64,000 nt of DNA from Humulus lupulus. Lineage: Eukaryota; Streptophyta; Magnoliopsida; Rosales; Cannabaceae. Under the pieces are notes generated by a model. That model worked only from the letters and a program-made list of their open reading frames with translations, was not told the origin of the DNA and did no database searches. Below are positions 22,461-30,794 of the stretch, piece after piece; within the stretch, counting starts at the first letter, position 1, and every line of letters begins with the position of its first letter. The position numbers were made by a program, and so were the translations under genes. Where the stretch lies: contig NC_084799.1 in NCBI RefSeq assembly GCF_963169125.1, forward strand, positions 65,022,643 through 65,086,642. The letters are read 5' to 3'.

Positions 22461-23875
22461 TGCTGGCTATAACACGTTAATGACTAGTTTAGATAACTAA
22501 TTTATAAGCTAATAATTTGAACTAGTCTTACAAGGTTTACTCAAGATCGTGGTCCTAGAGTGTTCGCATACTTATGACTAAGGTAAGCAGTCTGGCTAGC
22601 TACCCCGATGACTATGAACTCCAGCTAGCCACCGCAATATGTAAGAATTCTGGCTTAACACCCGTGACATAAGAGTCTGGTTAAACTCTGGGACACATAA
22701 GTGAGTTGATTTTGAGTCTGGCTAGCTACCGTGACAACTGTGAACTTCGGTTAGCCACTGGGGAACTAAGTGAGAAATCGGTTCGCCACCGATGAATATT
22801 TGACTAAGGCTGGTTAGCCACCACAATATTTAAGAAGTCTGGCTTAACACTTGTGACATAAGAGTCCAGTTAAACTCTGGGACACATAAGTAAGATGATT
22901 CCGAGTCTGGCTTGCTACCATGACAACTATGAACCCTAGCTTGCCACTGAGGAACTAAGTGAAAAACCGGTTCGCCACCGATGACTATGTGACTAAGGTT
23001 GGTTGGCCACCAAAATATGTAAGAAGTCTGGCTTAACACCAGTGACATAAAAGTCCAGTTAAACTCCTTGATATATAAGTTAGTTAATTCCGGAATCAAA
23101 TCTCTATGACTACGAAAGTAAGCCAAATTCTTCTAGGAGTCTTGGTAATCGGTGTAACTAGTTTACAACCATTGACGCTATGGTAAAGATATGTTAAGAT
23201 GTACTAAGAAATGTTAAGTTATGCTAAGATATGTTAAGCTATGTTGAAGGTTCCTCCGGAAGCCTAAGTAAGTATGTATGTTAAGAAACGAACGAGTAAG
23301 TAAGCATGTATGTTACCAGCTAAGATTGTATGTATGCTCTGGGATTTTTTGCGTGCAGGTGTACTTTCAGGATACAAATTTTGGTTATGAGGCATGACCA
23401 TAAGTTTTCCAGGACGTTCGCACGTTCTTAAATTTTATGTTAGGGTTCGGTTTCATCAGAATCCTTTTCCTGGTTGATTATCTGCCTAGTTACAGTTAGT
23501 TAAGTTCTTGCTTTGTTTATGTGGTTATGTTTGTTAAGTTGTTCTTACTAAGCTTTTCGCCTACCTAGTTGTTTCGTGTTGTAGGTAATCTCAAAGGCAA
23601 AGTGGATCAGTGAACGCTGGAGTTTATCTGCGAGGATGTACATGTGGATCGACTTTTTGGGAATTTATGTTTTGGGGACTATAACCCATATGATGACTAC
23701 GAAATTATTTTGGGCTTGTTGAATGTTTTAAAAATATGACATTGTAATTTTCTTTTAATTATGCGCATACTTTCGAACTCTTGCATGTTTTGAATTTTTT
23801 TTATATATATATTTATTTTAGAAAATGGTGATGTTTTTCGGCAAATTATGCTAAGAGATTTTACGGGATGTTACA
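22461..23875 (+). mobile_element. LTR-like stretch, gypsy type, with tandem repeats
   Basis: It begins TGCTGGCTATAAC at the copia PBS edge and ends GGGATGTTACA, the ending style of chromovirus LTRs here. Text near 23540-23620 (CTTACTAAGCTTTTCGCCTACC followed by GTTGTAGGTAA) resembles the 3' part of such LTRs. No duplication matches at the two ends. The first bases may instead be the copia 5' LTR end, with the junction a few bases further on. Confidence 0.45.
22575..23095. repeat. Tandem repeat, 189-bp period, about 2.7 copies
   Basis: CTGGCTTAACAC recurs at 22650, 22839 and 23028, exactly 189 bp apart. The phrases GTTAAACTC, GGTTCGCCACCGATGA and GACTAAGG recur with the same spacing. Each unit holds internal sub-repeats of GTCTGGCTAGCTACC / CTAGCCACC type. 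Confidence 0.85.
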
Positions 23876-26303
23876 TGCCATTTAATGCGTACCTGCGTTA
23901 TTGGGTCTACATCTATTGTAAGGCCTTGTCAACGAACAACTATGATGATAAACCTGAACACATATACGAACAAATTCTCTTGGACCTTTGTCCTATTAGC
24001 TTTTAGTATAAGCTTTTTACGAACAAACTATTCTTTGCAATTTCTAATTTTTTTTTACAAGTAGTCGAACAAGTCCCGCATAGTGTTAGTCCCTTTGCCT
24101 TTTCCATGTTATACACGAACAACTTTGCCAAGTGATCTTGTTCTCTGTATTAAAGGCATCCGAACAGGTTTCATTCTTTGAATATAGTCTCGGGTGAATA
24201 GATCCAATGCCCTTTTGCCTTAATATGTTTGCCTTCTATACACTCTTCAAAGCCATTAAATGACTCATGAACAAATACTTTCCAAGCTTATGTGTTTCTA
24301 ATTCGCCATGCATTTAATGAGAGACGGAAAACATGTATGAACTGTGATGTTTCCAAATAGGTTCTCTTTCTCTTTAATTTTGAGCAGCCTGTTTTCATAA
24401 CAGGGCACATGAACAAGCATGTAAGCTCGTAAGCATGGGTTACTACCTGTTCGCTACTTGTCTAGGAATAGAAATGAGTAAGTTTTTTTTTTTATGTATA
24501 TATGGTAGCATGAGCAGTCTACCATTTGTCCATCCACTTAACCATAAATGAATAGCCACCATTCTTTTGCTTGAATACGTTCTCTACGAACTTTCCAAAG
24601 CCTCGATTAGTATAAATTTGACTTGCGAACAGCTTATCTCTAAAGCACACACACGAACAGAACCTTTGTCACAAGATTCTTATGCGATCTTTAATGCTCT
24701 TCTTTTATAGCACCTTTAATTTTGATAGATGAACCTTCCATTAAGAATGGAAGCTTGTGCGAACAAGATATTGGGTTGTTCCTCCATGTTGTTCGTTTAA
24801 ATAGCTTATTCTTTAACCGCTGCTAGTATATTCATGAGTGAACAACACTTCTTGAATTTATAGCTTACATGGCTTTGCTTGATTCTAGCGAATAGATTAT
24901 CTGTGAACAGACATGAATAGATTTGCTGAGATATTTTTCTCTATTCGCCTCTTCTAAACATAAAACGAACAAATGTTCGTTCTTTCTTATGAAAATAAGT
25001 TGACAGATTTTTATCTTTGCTTTAATCACTTGCCCATAGAGTACCTTTAATCATGAATAAACAGGAAATTTTTCTTTGTAGATTCACCCGCTGTATTTCT
25101 TCTACTTCTTGCCTTGCTCATTATAAGAACCTCACTCTTTTGTTTTCTTTTCACGTCTGGAAACACTACCACAATATTGATTTCCTTGCATATTATTAGA
25201 ACCTTACTCTTTGATTTTTTTTCACGTTTGGAAACACAACCAAAATATTGATTTATCATTTCTGAATGGCAAAGCGAACTCCCTACTAGAAGCCTGCAAC
25301 TAGAGATTTGTTGATGAGGAAAATTCTTCTGTTTACACTTCCCTAGTAAAGTCAGGCCATGGTGATGTTAGTTCAAGACTTGAAGATCTCATGACTAGCA
25401 CTTATGTTGACCCTTTAGCTACCTAGGATGACCAGACCCTCGAGCCAGAGTCCTGTTAGCTTAGTCTCTAATAAACCTCATGTTCGAGTATTTTGTACTG
25501 GCACACTTTTGTTGACTTTTTATTATGTTATAGTCTGTACTTGTATGCAAACAAAAAAACTTTGACTTTTACTTGTGTACCAACGAACAAATTATTTTTC
25601 CTTTTGTTCATGGCACGAACAACTTGTTTATATATATATATTTATAAGTGAGAAGACACATGTTTGCTTTCATGGTTAGAGCGAACATAATACAAGCAGA
25701 ACGAATAAAACACCCTTTTTGTCTTCATGGGTAGAATGAACATAACACATATTTTTCTTCATGGGTAGATTGAACAGAACACTATTTTGGAAAAATTTGT
25801 AAAAAAATTCTTTTTTGTGTATTCTTTTTTATACCCTATATGCCTCCAAGTGAATGAGGAGTCTCGGTGCTTGATCACTTGTTAGCAGAATTCTTTTATC
25901 GACACCATAAGCTAAAAGAATCACTTTGTTCGCTTCATGTATATAAACATAGTCGAGCAGGCTATGATAGGCAAACATGTCATTAAAGGTTATTCCTTCA
26001 ACTGGTAGGCGACCAGAATTGGAGGTTGTCATTTAATGGTGACCAATCATAGTTTATAAGTTTTCCTCTTTTCTAATGGTGATTAGATTCTGAGGTTATC
26101 TTCTAAACTAGTAGCGAGTATAATTCAAAGTTATCCTTGATCAAAGTTCAAGTTGTTTTCTTTTCCGAGGATGCTTCTGAGTTGATGTTATCCACTTGGT
26201 TCGAGCTTGGTTCAGCCAGGTTTAAGTGTTTTCTTAATAGCTACCTATTAGTGTTTGGGCCTTATACCTGGTTAGGACTAGGATCTTATAGCATAATAGC
26301 TTA
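23876..26303 (-). mobile_element. Internal region of a large non-coding gypsy-type element, part 1
   Basis: About 2.4 kb without a recognisable coding domain, rich in GAACAA / TTGTTC hexamers spaced irregularly. It is interrupted at 26304-26308 by the Tat element and resumes at 35251. Both flanks share degenerate GGTTATCTTCT..TGATTAGA repeats and the phrases TATATGCCTCC / TATATGCCCCCCAAGT. Orientation comes from the LTR and PBS at 53395-54125. A minus-strand open stretch at 25829-26032 has no family I recognise. Confidence 0.55.
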
Positions 26304-26308
26304 CCTGT
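26304..26308. repeat. Target-site duplication CCTGT (left)
   Basis: CCTGT occurs directly before the Tat 5' LTR and again at 35246-35250 directly after the 3' LTR. Confidence 0.9.
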
Positions 26309-26327
26309 TGTAAATGTGGAATTTTTT

Positions 26328-26348
26328 CCTTGTGAATTCTATTCACAA
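26328..26348. repeat. Perfect inverted repeat at the LTR start
   Basis: CTTGTGAAT and ATTCACAAG are separated by TCT, giving a 9-bp stem and 3-base loop 19 bp into the LTR. The same hairpin is kept in the 3' LTR (near 34217-34237). Confidence 0.85.
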
Positions 26349-26420
26349 GTGAAGCTCTATGCTACGAGACATCCTGAAAGGGCATTACATGATGGTGAGG
26401 GAGTTGGGGTAAGAGAGTCA

Positions 26421-26676
26421 CCCTCACTAGGCGAGGGACTTCGGCCACTTGCCGATCCAAACTTCACCCTCGCTATGCGAGGGCCCCTAGCTGGCCATCC
26501 GCGTGCGCCCCATTCCAGCAGGCATCAAGCCTCGTCCACGCTCGGAGGAAGAGCGTCACCCTCGCTATACGAGGGTGAGGGCTGTGTTGAGGTGTCCGTG
26601 CTCCTAGCCTCGCGACGCCGCACCTCGGAGGAAGAACGTCAGCCTCGCTATGCGAGGGACCCTCGCTATGCGAGGG
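26421..26676. repeat. Five CCCTCGCTATGCGAGGG palindromes in U3
   Basis: Copies lie at 26421-26437 (CACTAGGC variant), 26467-26483, 26559-26575 (CTATACG variant), 26642-26658 and 26660-26676. The last two are adjacent; the 3' LTR has only one of them (34531-34547). Confidence 0.92.
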
Positions 26677-27168
26677 TGAGGGGTGTGTTGAGGTACCCGT
26701 GCTCCTAGCCTCATGTCTATGCGATCCGCATAGGCCGGCCCTGACCCTCGGCACCTCGACCTCTCAGGACATGCATAGGATGAAGCCTCCTTGGCACAGG
26801 CATGAGATCACTTAGGGGAATCTTGTTGATATGCCAAACGAACGTGGAGCATTGAACGGGAATTGATGAGGACCACCGAGTACGGAACACGTGCGCTGAC
26901 ACGGGGTGTACGGTTATGGAGAGAACAGAGGCACGACCCTATGATCTGCGTCTGAGGAGTAGTGGCGGTACGGACCTGTACGAAGAGTGGTGAGACCACT
27001 TGGACACCCCCGACCATGCACCAGAGCCGACAGTACTATGTCCAAGGCCACGACTCTGACACCATCAGGGTAGACACCACTACGCCCTGAGCCACTACTT
27101 TATCAGAGTGCCTATGTACGTCCCAGTGGTCGGGGACTTGTTTGTATCCTGGGCCAATAGAGCCTCCC

Positions 27169-27178
27169 CTATAAATAG
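27169..27178 (+). promoter_or_regulatory. Tat element TATA box
   Basis: CTATAAATAG lies about 200 bp before the LTR end, the expected place for the element's own promoter. The same box is at 35039-35048 in the 3' LTR. Confidence 0.8.
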
Positions 27179-27375
27179 GCTCCAACCCCTCAGGCTAAGG
27201 GGTTGGAAAACTGAATGTAAAAACGAGACTTATGAAATATATGCTTCTGGTTCTCATGCTTGCCTGAGTTTTCTCCTGTTGTTTAGAGTTCTTTCTATCT
27301 AATTCATAGCTTCTTATAGTATAGAGATTGAAGTTTTCTAACCATCAATCGTTGACGAGTTCTTACCGTCAACAG

Positions 27376-27395
27376 TTTGGCGCCGTCTGTGGGAA
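27376..27395 (+). promoter_or_regulatory. Tat element primer-binding site
   Basis: GTTTGGCGCCGTCTGTGGGA follows the 5' LTR directly. The TTGGCGCCGTCTGTGGGAA form is typical of Tat-lineage gypsy elements. I do not assign the tRNA. Confidence 0.8.
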
Positions 27396-27441
27396 CGTAA
27401 GCACCAAGCTACTGTTCTGCCATTACTTCCGGCAAGGAAAA

Positions 27442-28461
27442 ATGCCGAGACGTTCGAAGCGTCTCAAGGAGCCTCGAGAGGTGGAGGTCCACCTTACCGG
27501 AGTCCAGCTGAAGGCCTCCATGAAGGATCCACCTCCACCTCGACACGTAGACCCCCCAAGGGACCCTGAAGTTCACCAGAATGACAAGGAGGCCTCGTCT
27601 CCGACCATCCCGCCCGGTGAGAATCCTCCAAGGACAACTACTGCACCACCCGGGAACGCCAACGAGTTCCCTCCTCCCAAACCACCGAAGGTACCGAACT
27701 CCGGCCGGCAAGACCCGGGCCCCTCAACGTACAGACGCGATAAGCAACCCCGGGTCCATTCCGTGAGCTCGAGTTCTAAATCTCGTTTCTATGAAGAGGA
27801 GATTCGTGAACTGCACCGTAAAAACCAAAGACTGGAGACTACCCTGGAGAACATGCAGGAGGTGCTGAATGGCCTGTTGCAAGGTAAGTCGAACGTGACC
27901 CTGCCCAAGAGGAAAGAGAAGGGTCGGGAAACCACTGTCCCAGTAGACGACAGAAGGACCAGACACTCCACCAGTAACACCCCCAGGGAAAAGCCACAAG
28001 AGCATCCTAGACCATCGAGGCCACCCCAGGAGCCAAAGCAACGGAACAATGGTGGCTCACGCAACGACGTCGAGGTCACCTCAAAGAGGACGCCCTCAGA
28101 CCTACGAGAGGAGCTCAACATGAAGAGGGCGAATAAGAGAACTACCCCTCCTAGTGTCCCCCGGGACGGCAAAGGAAAGGAAGATGTCAACCCGTCCATG
28201 TTGAGGGACTCCCTGAAGAAGAGGAGGCAAGACCTCGATACGGAGATGAAGAGCCTGCGGAGTAAGATTGTCACCGTGTCTGGAGGGCAGAGCCTTGAGG
28301 AAGAGTTCGACTATGAATCGCCTTTCACCAAAGAGATCCAAGCCATTCGACTCCCAGCCAACTTCAAGGAGCCTCATATGACCCCGTATGAAGGAAGCAC
28401 CGACCCCAAGTACCATCTAGATGCATTCAATGAATTAATGAAGCTGAGGGGGGATAAGTAG
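27442..28461 (+). CDS. Tat gag, N-terminal part (frame broken at 28448-28453)
   Basis: It starts at ATG 27442 (MPRRSKRLKE), the first ATG after the PBS; the open frame extends back into the LTR but earlier codons are not expected to be translated. About the first 130 residues are Pro-rich and basic. A probable coiled coil follows (EEEIRELHRKNQRLETTLEN), then a long charged region. The last 60 residues (IQAIRLPANFKEPHMTPYEG..DPKYHLDAF) begin the retrotransposon gag domain. The frame stops at 28459, just after a run of six G. The rest of the domain continues in the +1 frame at 28493-30031. The lesion looks like one extra base in the homopolymer. Confidence 0.85.
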   Translation: MPRRSKRLKEPREVEVHLTGVQLKASMKDPPPPRHVDPPRDPEVHQNDKEASSPTIPPGENPPRTTTAPPGNANEFPPPKPPKVPNSGRQDPGPSTYRRDKQPRVHSVSSSSKSRFYEEEIRELHRKNQRLETTLENMQEVLNGLLQGKSNVTLPKRKEKGRETTVPVDDRRTRHSTSNTPREKPQEHPRPSRPPQEPKQRNNGGSRNDVEVTSKRTPSDLREELNMKRANKRTTPPSVPRDGKGKEDVNPSMLRDSLKKRRQDLDTEMKSLRSKIVTVSGGQSLEEEFDYESPFTKEIQAIRLPANFKEPHMTPYEGSTDPKYHLDAFNELMKLRGDK

Positions 28462-30031
28462 CGGGGCTAGATGCCACTGTTTCGCAGTCACGTTGAAAGG
28501 GCCAGCATACAAATGGTTTAAGAGACTTCGACCGGGGTCCGTCAGGTCTTGGCAACAATTTTCAGACGAATTTCTCCAGCAGCATCATGCCGTGCGTGAT
28601 TATACAATGCCAGGGACTAGCCTAGCCAATGTAAAACAGGGCGAAAATGAGAGCCTAAAAAACTATATCCATAGGTTCAATATGGAAGCAGCCAAAGTGG
28701 GGAGCCTGACCCGCAGAGAGTTAAAAATGGCCATCACAGCCGGGGTGCTTCCGGGAAGCAAGTTGTGGGATAATATGCTCAAGAGGGAAGTCACAGATCT
28801 AGATGACTTCTACGAGAGAGCACAAAAGTATATTCGTGTAGAGGACGGTCACGCGAACTTAAAGGCGGGAATGGGCGAGTCCCCTGCACAGCCCCCAACC
28901 AATGAAGAGTCGAATGGTGCGAAGAAGAAGAGGGCATACGAAGGATCGAGGGATGATCAACATAGAAAACCCAAGCGGGGAAGCGACCATAGGCAAACGG
29001 CTTATACTTTCTATACGGACCTGACGGATACAAAGGAGCATATCTACATCACCAACGAGAAGCGGGTTCCCTTCAAGAAGCCCCCACCAATGAGGAAGGA
29101 TCGGTCCCAGAGGGATCCCAATAGGTACTGCCAATACCACAAGGATATTGGTCACACTACAGCAGAATGTATCCACCTGAAAGAAGAAATTGAGGAACTC
29201 ATCCACAGGGGGCACCTAGGTCGGTATGTCAGGAAGGAAAGGCTGAAAACGGAGGACGAACCAGTGCTATCTAGGACGCATAGAGAAGCTCTAGAGATAC
29301 AGGGGGAAGCGAGAACTATTTTCGGAGGTCCAGGGCTTGGGGGAGATTCCCGGAAAGGACGAGATCGGTATGCTAGAGAAGCCAGGCGAAGTCCACCACC
29401 CTGCGTTATGAGTTTGGAACAACGACCCCCAAAGAACTTCAAGGGAGAAAATGACTCGATCACTTTCACTGAGGAGGACGCGCGGGGGGTACACTTCCCC
29501 CACAATGATCCGCTGGTGTTAACAGTTCAGTTGGTCAACCGGCGGGTGCATCGAGTCCTCGTAGACAATGGAAGTTCTGTGGACATCTTATATCGCCCCG
29601 CCCTGGAAAAGATGGGTTTGGGCATCAGGCACTTGAAGCCTTGTCAATCCTCCCTGTACGGGTTCGCAGGGGACTCGATACAACCTTTACGGGTGATCGA
29701 ATTAGCACTCACTATGGGTGAACAACCCCGACAAACCACGATCATAGCAAACTTCATCGTAGTAGATTGCGCCTCTGCTTTCAATGCGGTATTGGGGAGA
29801 CCATCCCTAAGGGAATTGAAAGCAATCACTTCAATATACCACCTCACCGTCAAGTTCCCAACTCCTGGTGGGGTAGCGAGTATGAACGGAGAACAAAGAG
29901 AGGCGAGGGAGTGTTATAACACCTCCCTTCACAAGTCAGAGAAGCCATCAGAACCAACAGCGATGGTGATGCACGGAGGTACAGACCCACAGGGACAAGA
30001 CCCCAGAATCACGAAAGGCCCAACCAGGTAA
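28451..30031 (+). CDS. Tat gag C-terminal part and aspartic protease
   Basis: The frame opens without a good start codon, being the continuation of gag after the shift. Domains in order: the gag capsid core (GPAYKWFKRL; WQQFSDEFLQQHH; ESLKNYIHRFN); a basic region; a zinc-binding motif with spacing C-x2-H-x4-H-x4-C (YCQYHKDIGHTTAEC); and a retropepsin with active site VLVDNGSSVDIL and the downstream NAVLGRPSLRELKAI. It ends about 80 codons after the protease core. In an autonomous relative RT would follow, but none is present. The product would be a capsid precursor and its processing protease. Confidence 0.88.
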   Translation, partial: GISSGARCHCFAVTLKGPAYKWFKRLRPGSVRSWQQFSDEFLQQHHAVRDYTMPGTSLANVKQGENESLKNYIHRFNMEAAKVGSLTRRELKMAITAGVLPGSKLWDNMLKREVTDLDDFYERAQKYIRVEDGHANLKAGMGESPAQPPTNEESNGAKKKRAYEGSRDDQHRKPKRGSDHRQTAYTFYTDLTDTKEHIYITNEKRVPFKKPPPMRKDRSQRDPNRYCQYHKDIGHTTAECIHLKEEIEELIHRGHLGRYVRKERLKTEDEPVLSRTHREALEIQGEARTIFGGPGLGGDSRKGRDRYAREARRSPPPCVMSLEQRPPKNFKGENDSITFTEEDARGVHFPHNDPLVLTVQLVNRRVHRVLVDNGSSVDILYRPALEKMGLGIRHLKPCQSSLYGFAGDSIQPLRVIELALTMGEQPRQTTIIANFIVVDCASAFNAVLGRPSLRELKAITSIYHLTVKFPTPGGVASMNGEQREARECYNTSLHKSEKPSEPTAMVMHGGTDPQGQDPRITKGPTR

Positions 30032-30794
30032 GACTAGCAATGAGACTCCCACGCCTGGTACAAGTAGTAGCTATGCTTAGTTTGTTGCAGGTTATGCTAT
30101 TTAGTAGATAAGAATCAAAGAGGTTACCTAGATAACCTCCCAAGTAGATGTAAGCCTTTTACCTATCTATATATCGTTGTAATCTGACTACCATGAATGA
30201 AACTGTCTTCCACTTCGTGTGTAACTTATTTCTTTATGCGAATATCAACTAAAGTCCCCGCCGAGATAAATCTCACCAGGTACTTGGGGGGCAGGACGAC
30301 AAAAGTAAACAAAAAAAAAATTGTCTCTTATATTCACAAGGATTAGCTACCCTTATGAATATCGAGGGATTGGTTCAAAAGGATGACCTCCGACGAAAGG
30401 CCGACACCCTAAGAGGTGATGCTGTAAGGAGGGAATCACCCAATAAGTCTAGATCGGCCATTAAGCCGGCTAGCCCAAAAAGGGTCTTACAAGGGACCCT
30501 TGGAAAAAAATAGTACTATGTATAAGGACGAGAAGGACGCTTCTCGCAAAAAGTAACAAGCGCGCGCAAAGAATATAAAAGGACCCCAACAGCCCAACGG
30601 GTTAAAGTGTCCTTACAAGTATTACCAAGGTGCACCAGAAAGGTTATCTCCATCAAATAAAAAAAAATGTAATCCACGAACAACAGTGATAAGAGGGACT
30701 CATCAGAGCCCCTTAAGTTTGACAAAAAAAAGAGAGAAGAAATGGTACAAGGGATTACATAACAAAAGCATACATAGACAGAGTACAAGGGGAT
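30032..30794. other. Non-coding stretch between gag-pro and the antisense gene
   Basis: About 760 bp with no coding domain. It holds the purine run ACTTGGGGGGC at 30282-30292 and AT-rich sequence near 30160-30240. It lies where pol would be in an autonomous element. Short open frames here (for example 30516-30788 minus) show no family resemblance. Confidence 0.6.

Larger units (their letters stand above)
26309..27375 (+). mobile_element. Tat element 5' LTR
   Basis: It starts TGTAAATGTGG and ends CCGTCAACA. It holds an inverted repeat near its start, five CCCTCGCTATGCGAGGG-type palindromes and a tandem 83-bp duplication (from 26541 and 26624). A TATA box lies near 27170. The open frames across it recur in the 3' LTR only because the LTRs are near-identical. 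Confidence 0.95.

Noticed and set aside
22830..23126. 98-codon minus-strand frame
   Set aside because: It spans the 189-bp tandem repeat and reads as a repeat artefact.
26421..26676. CRISPR-like look of evenly sized palindromic repeats
   Set aside because: Spacing is irregular, there are no unique spacers of constant length and no cas genes, and the context is a plant LTR.
26316..26902. Open frames of 60-170 codons in the Tat LTR, repeated at 34067-34773
   Set aside because: They recur only because the two LTRs are near-identical, and they overlap on both strands across palindromic repeats.
27409..29853. Minus-strand open frames opposite gag-protease
   Set aside because: They are shadows of the GC-rich sense frame and show no domain; the sense frame has clear gag, zinc and protease motifs.
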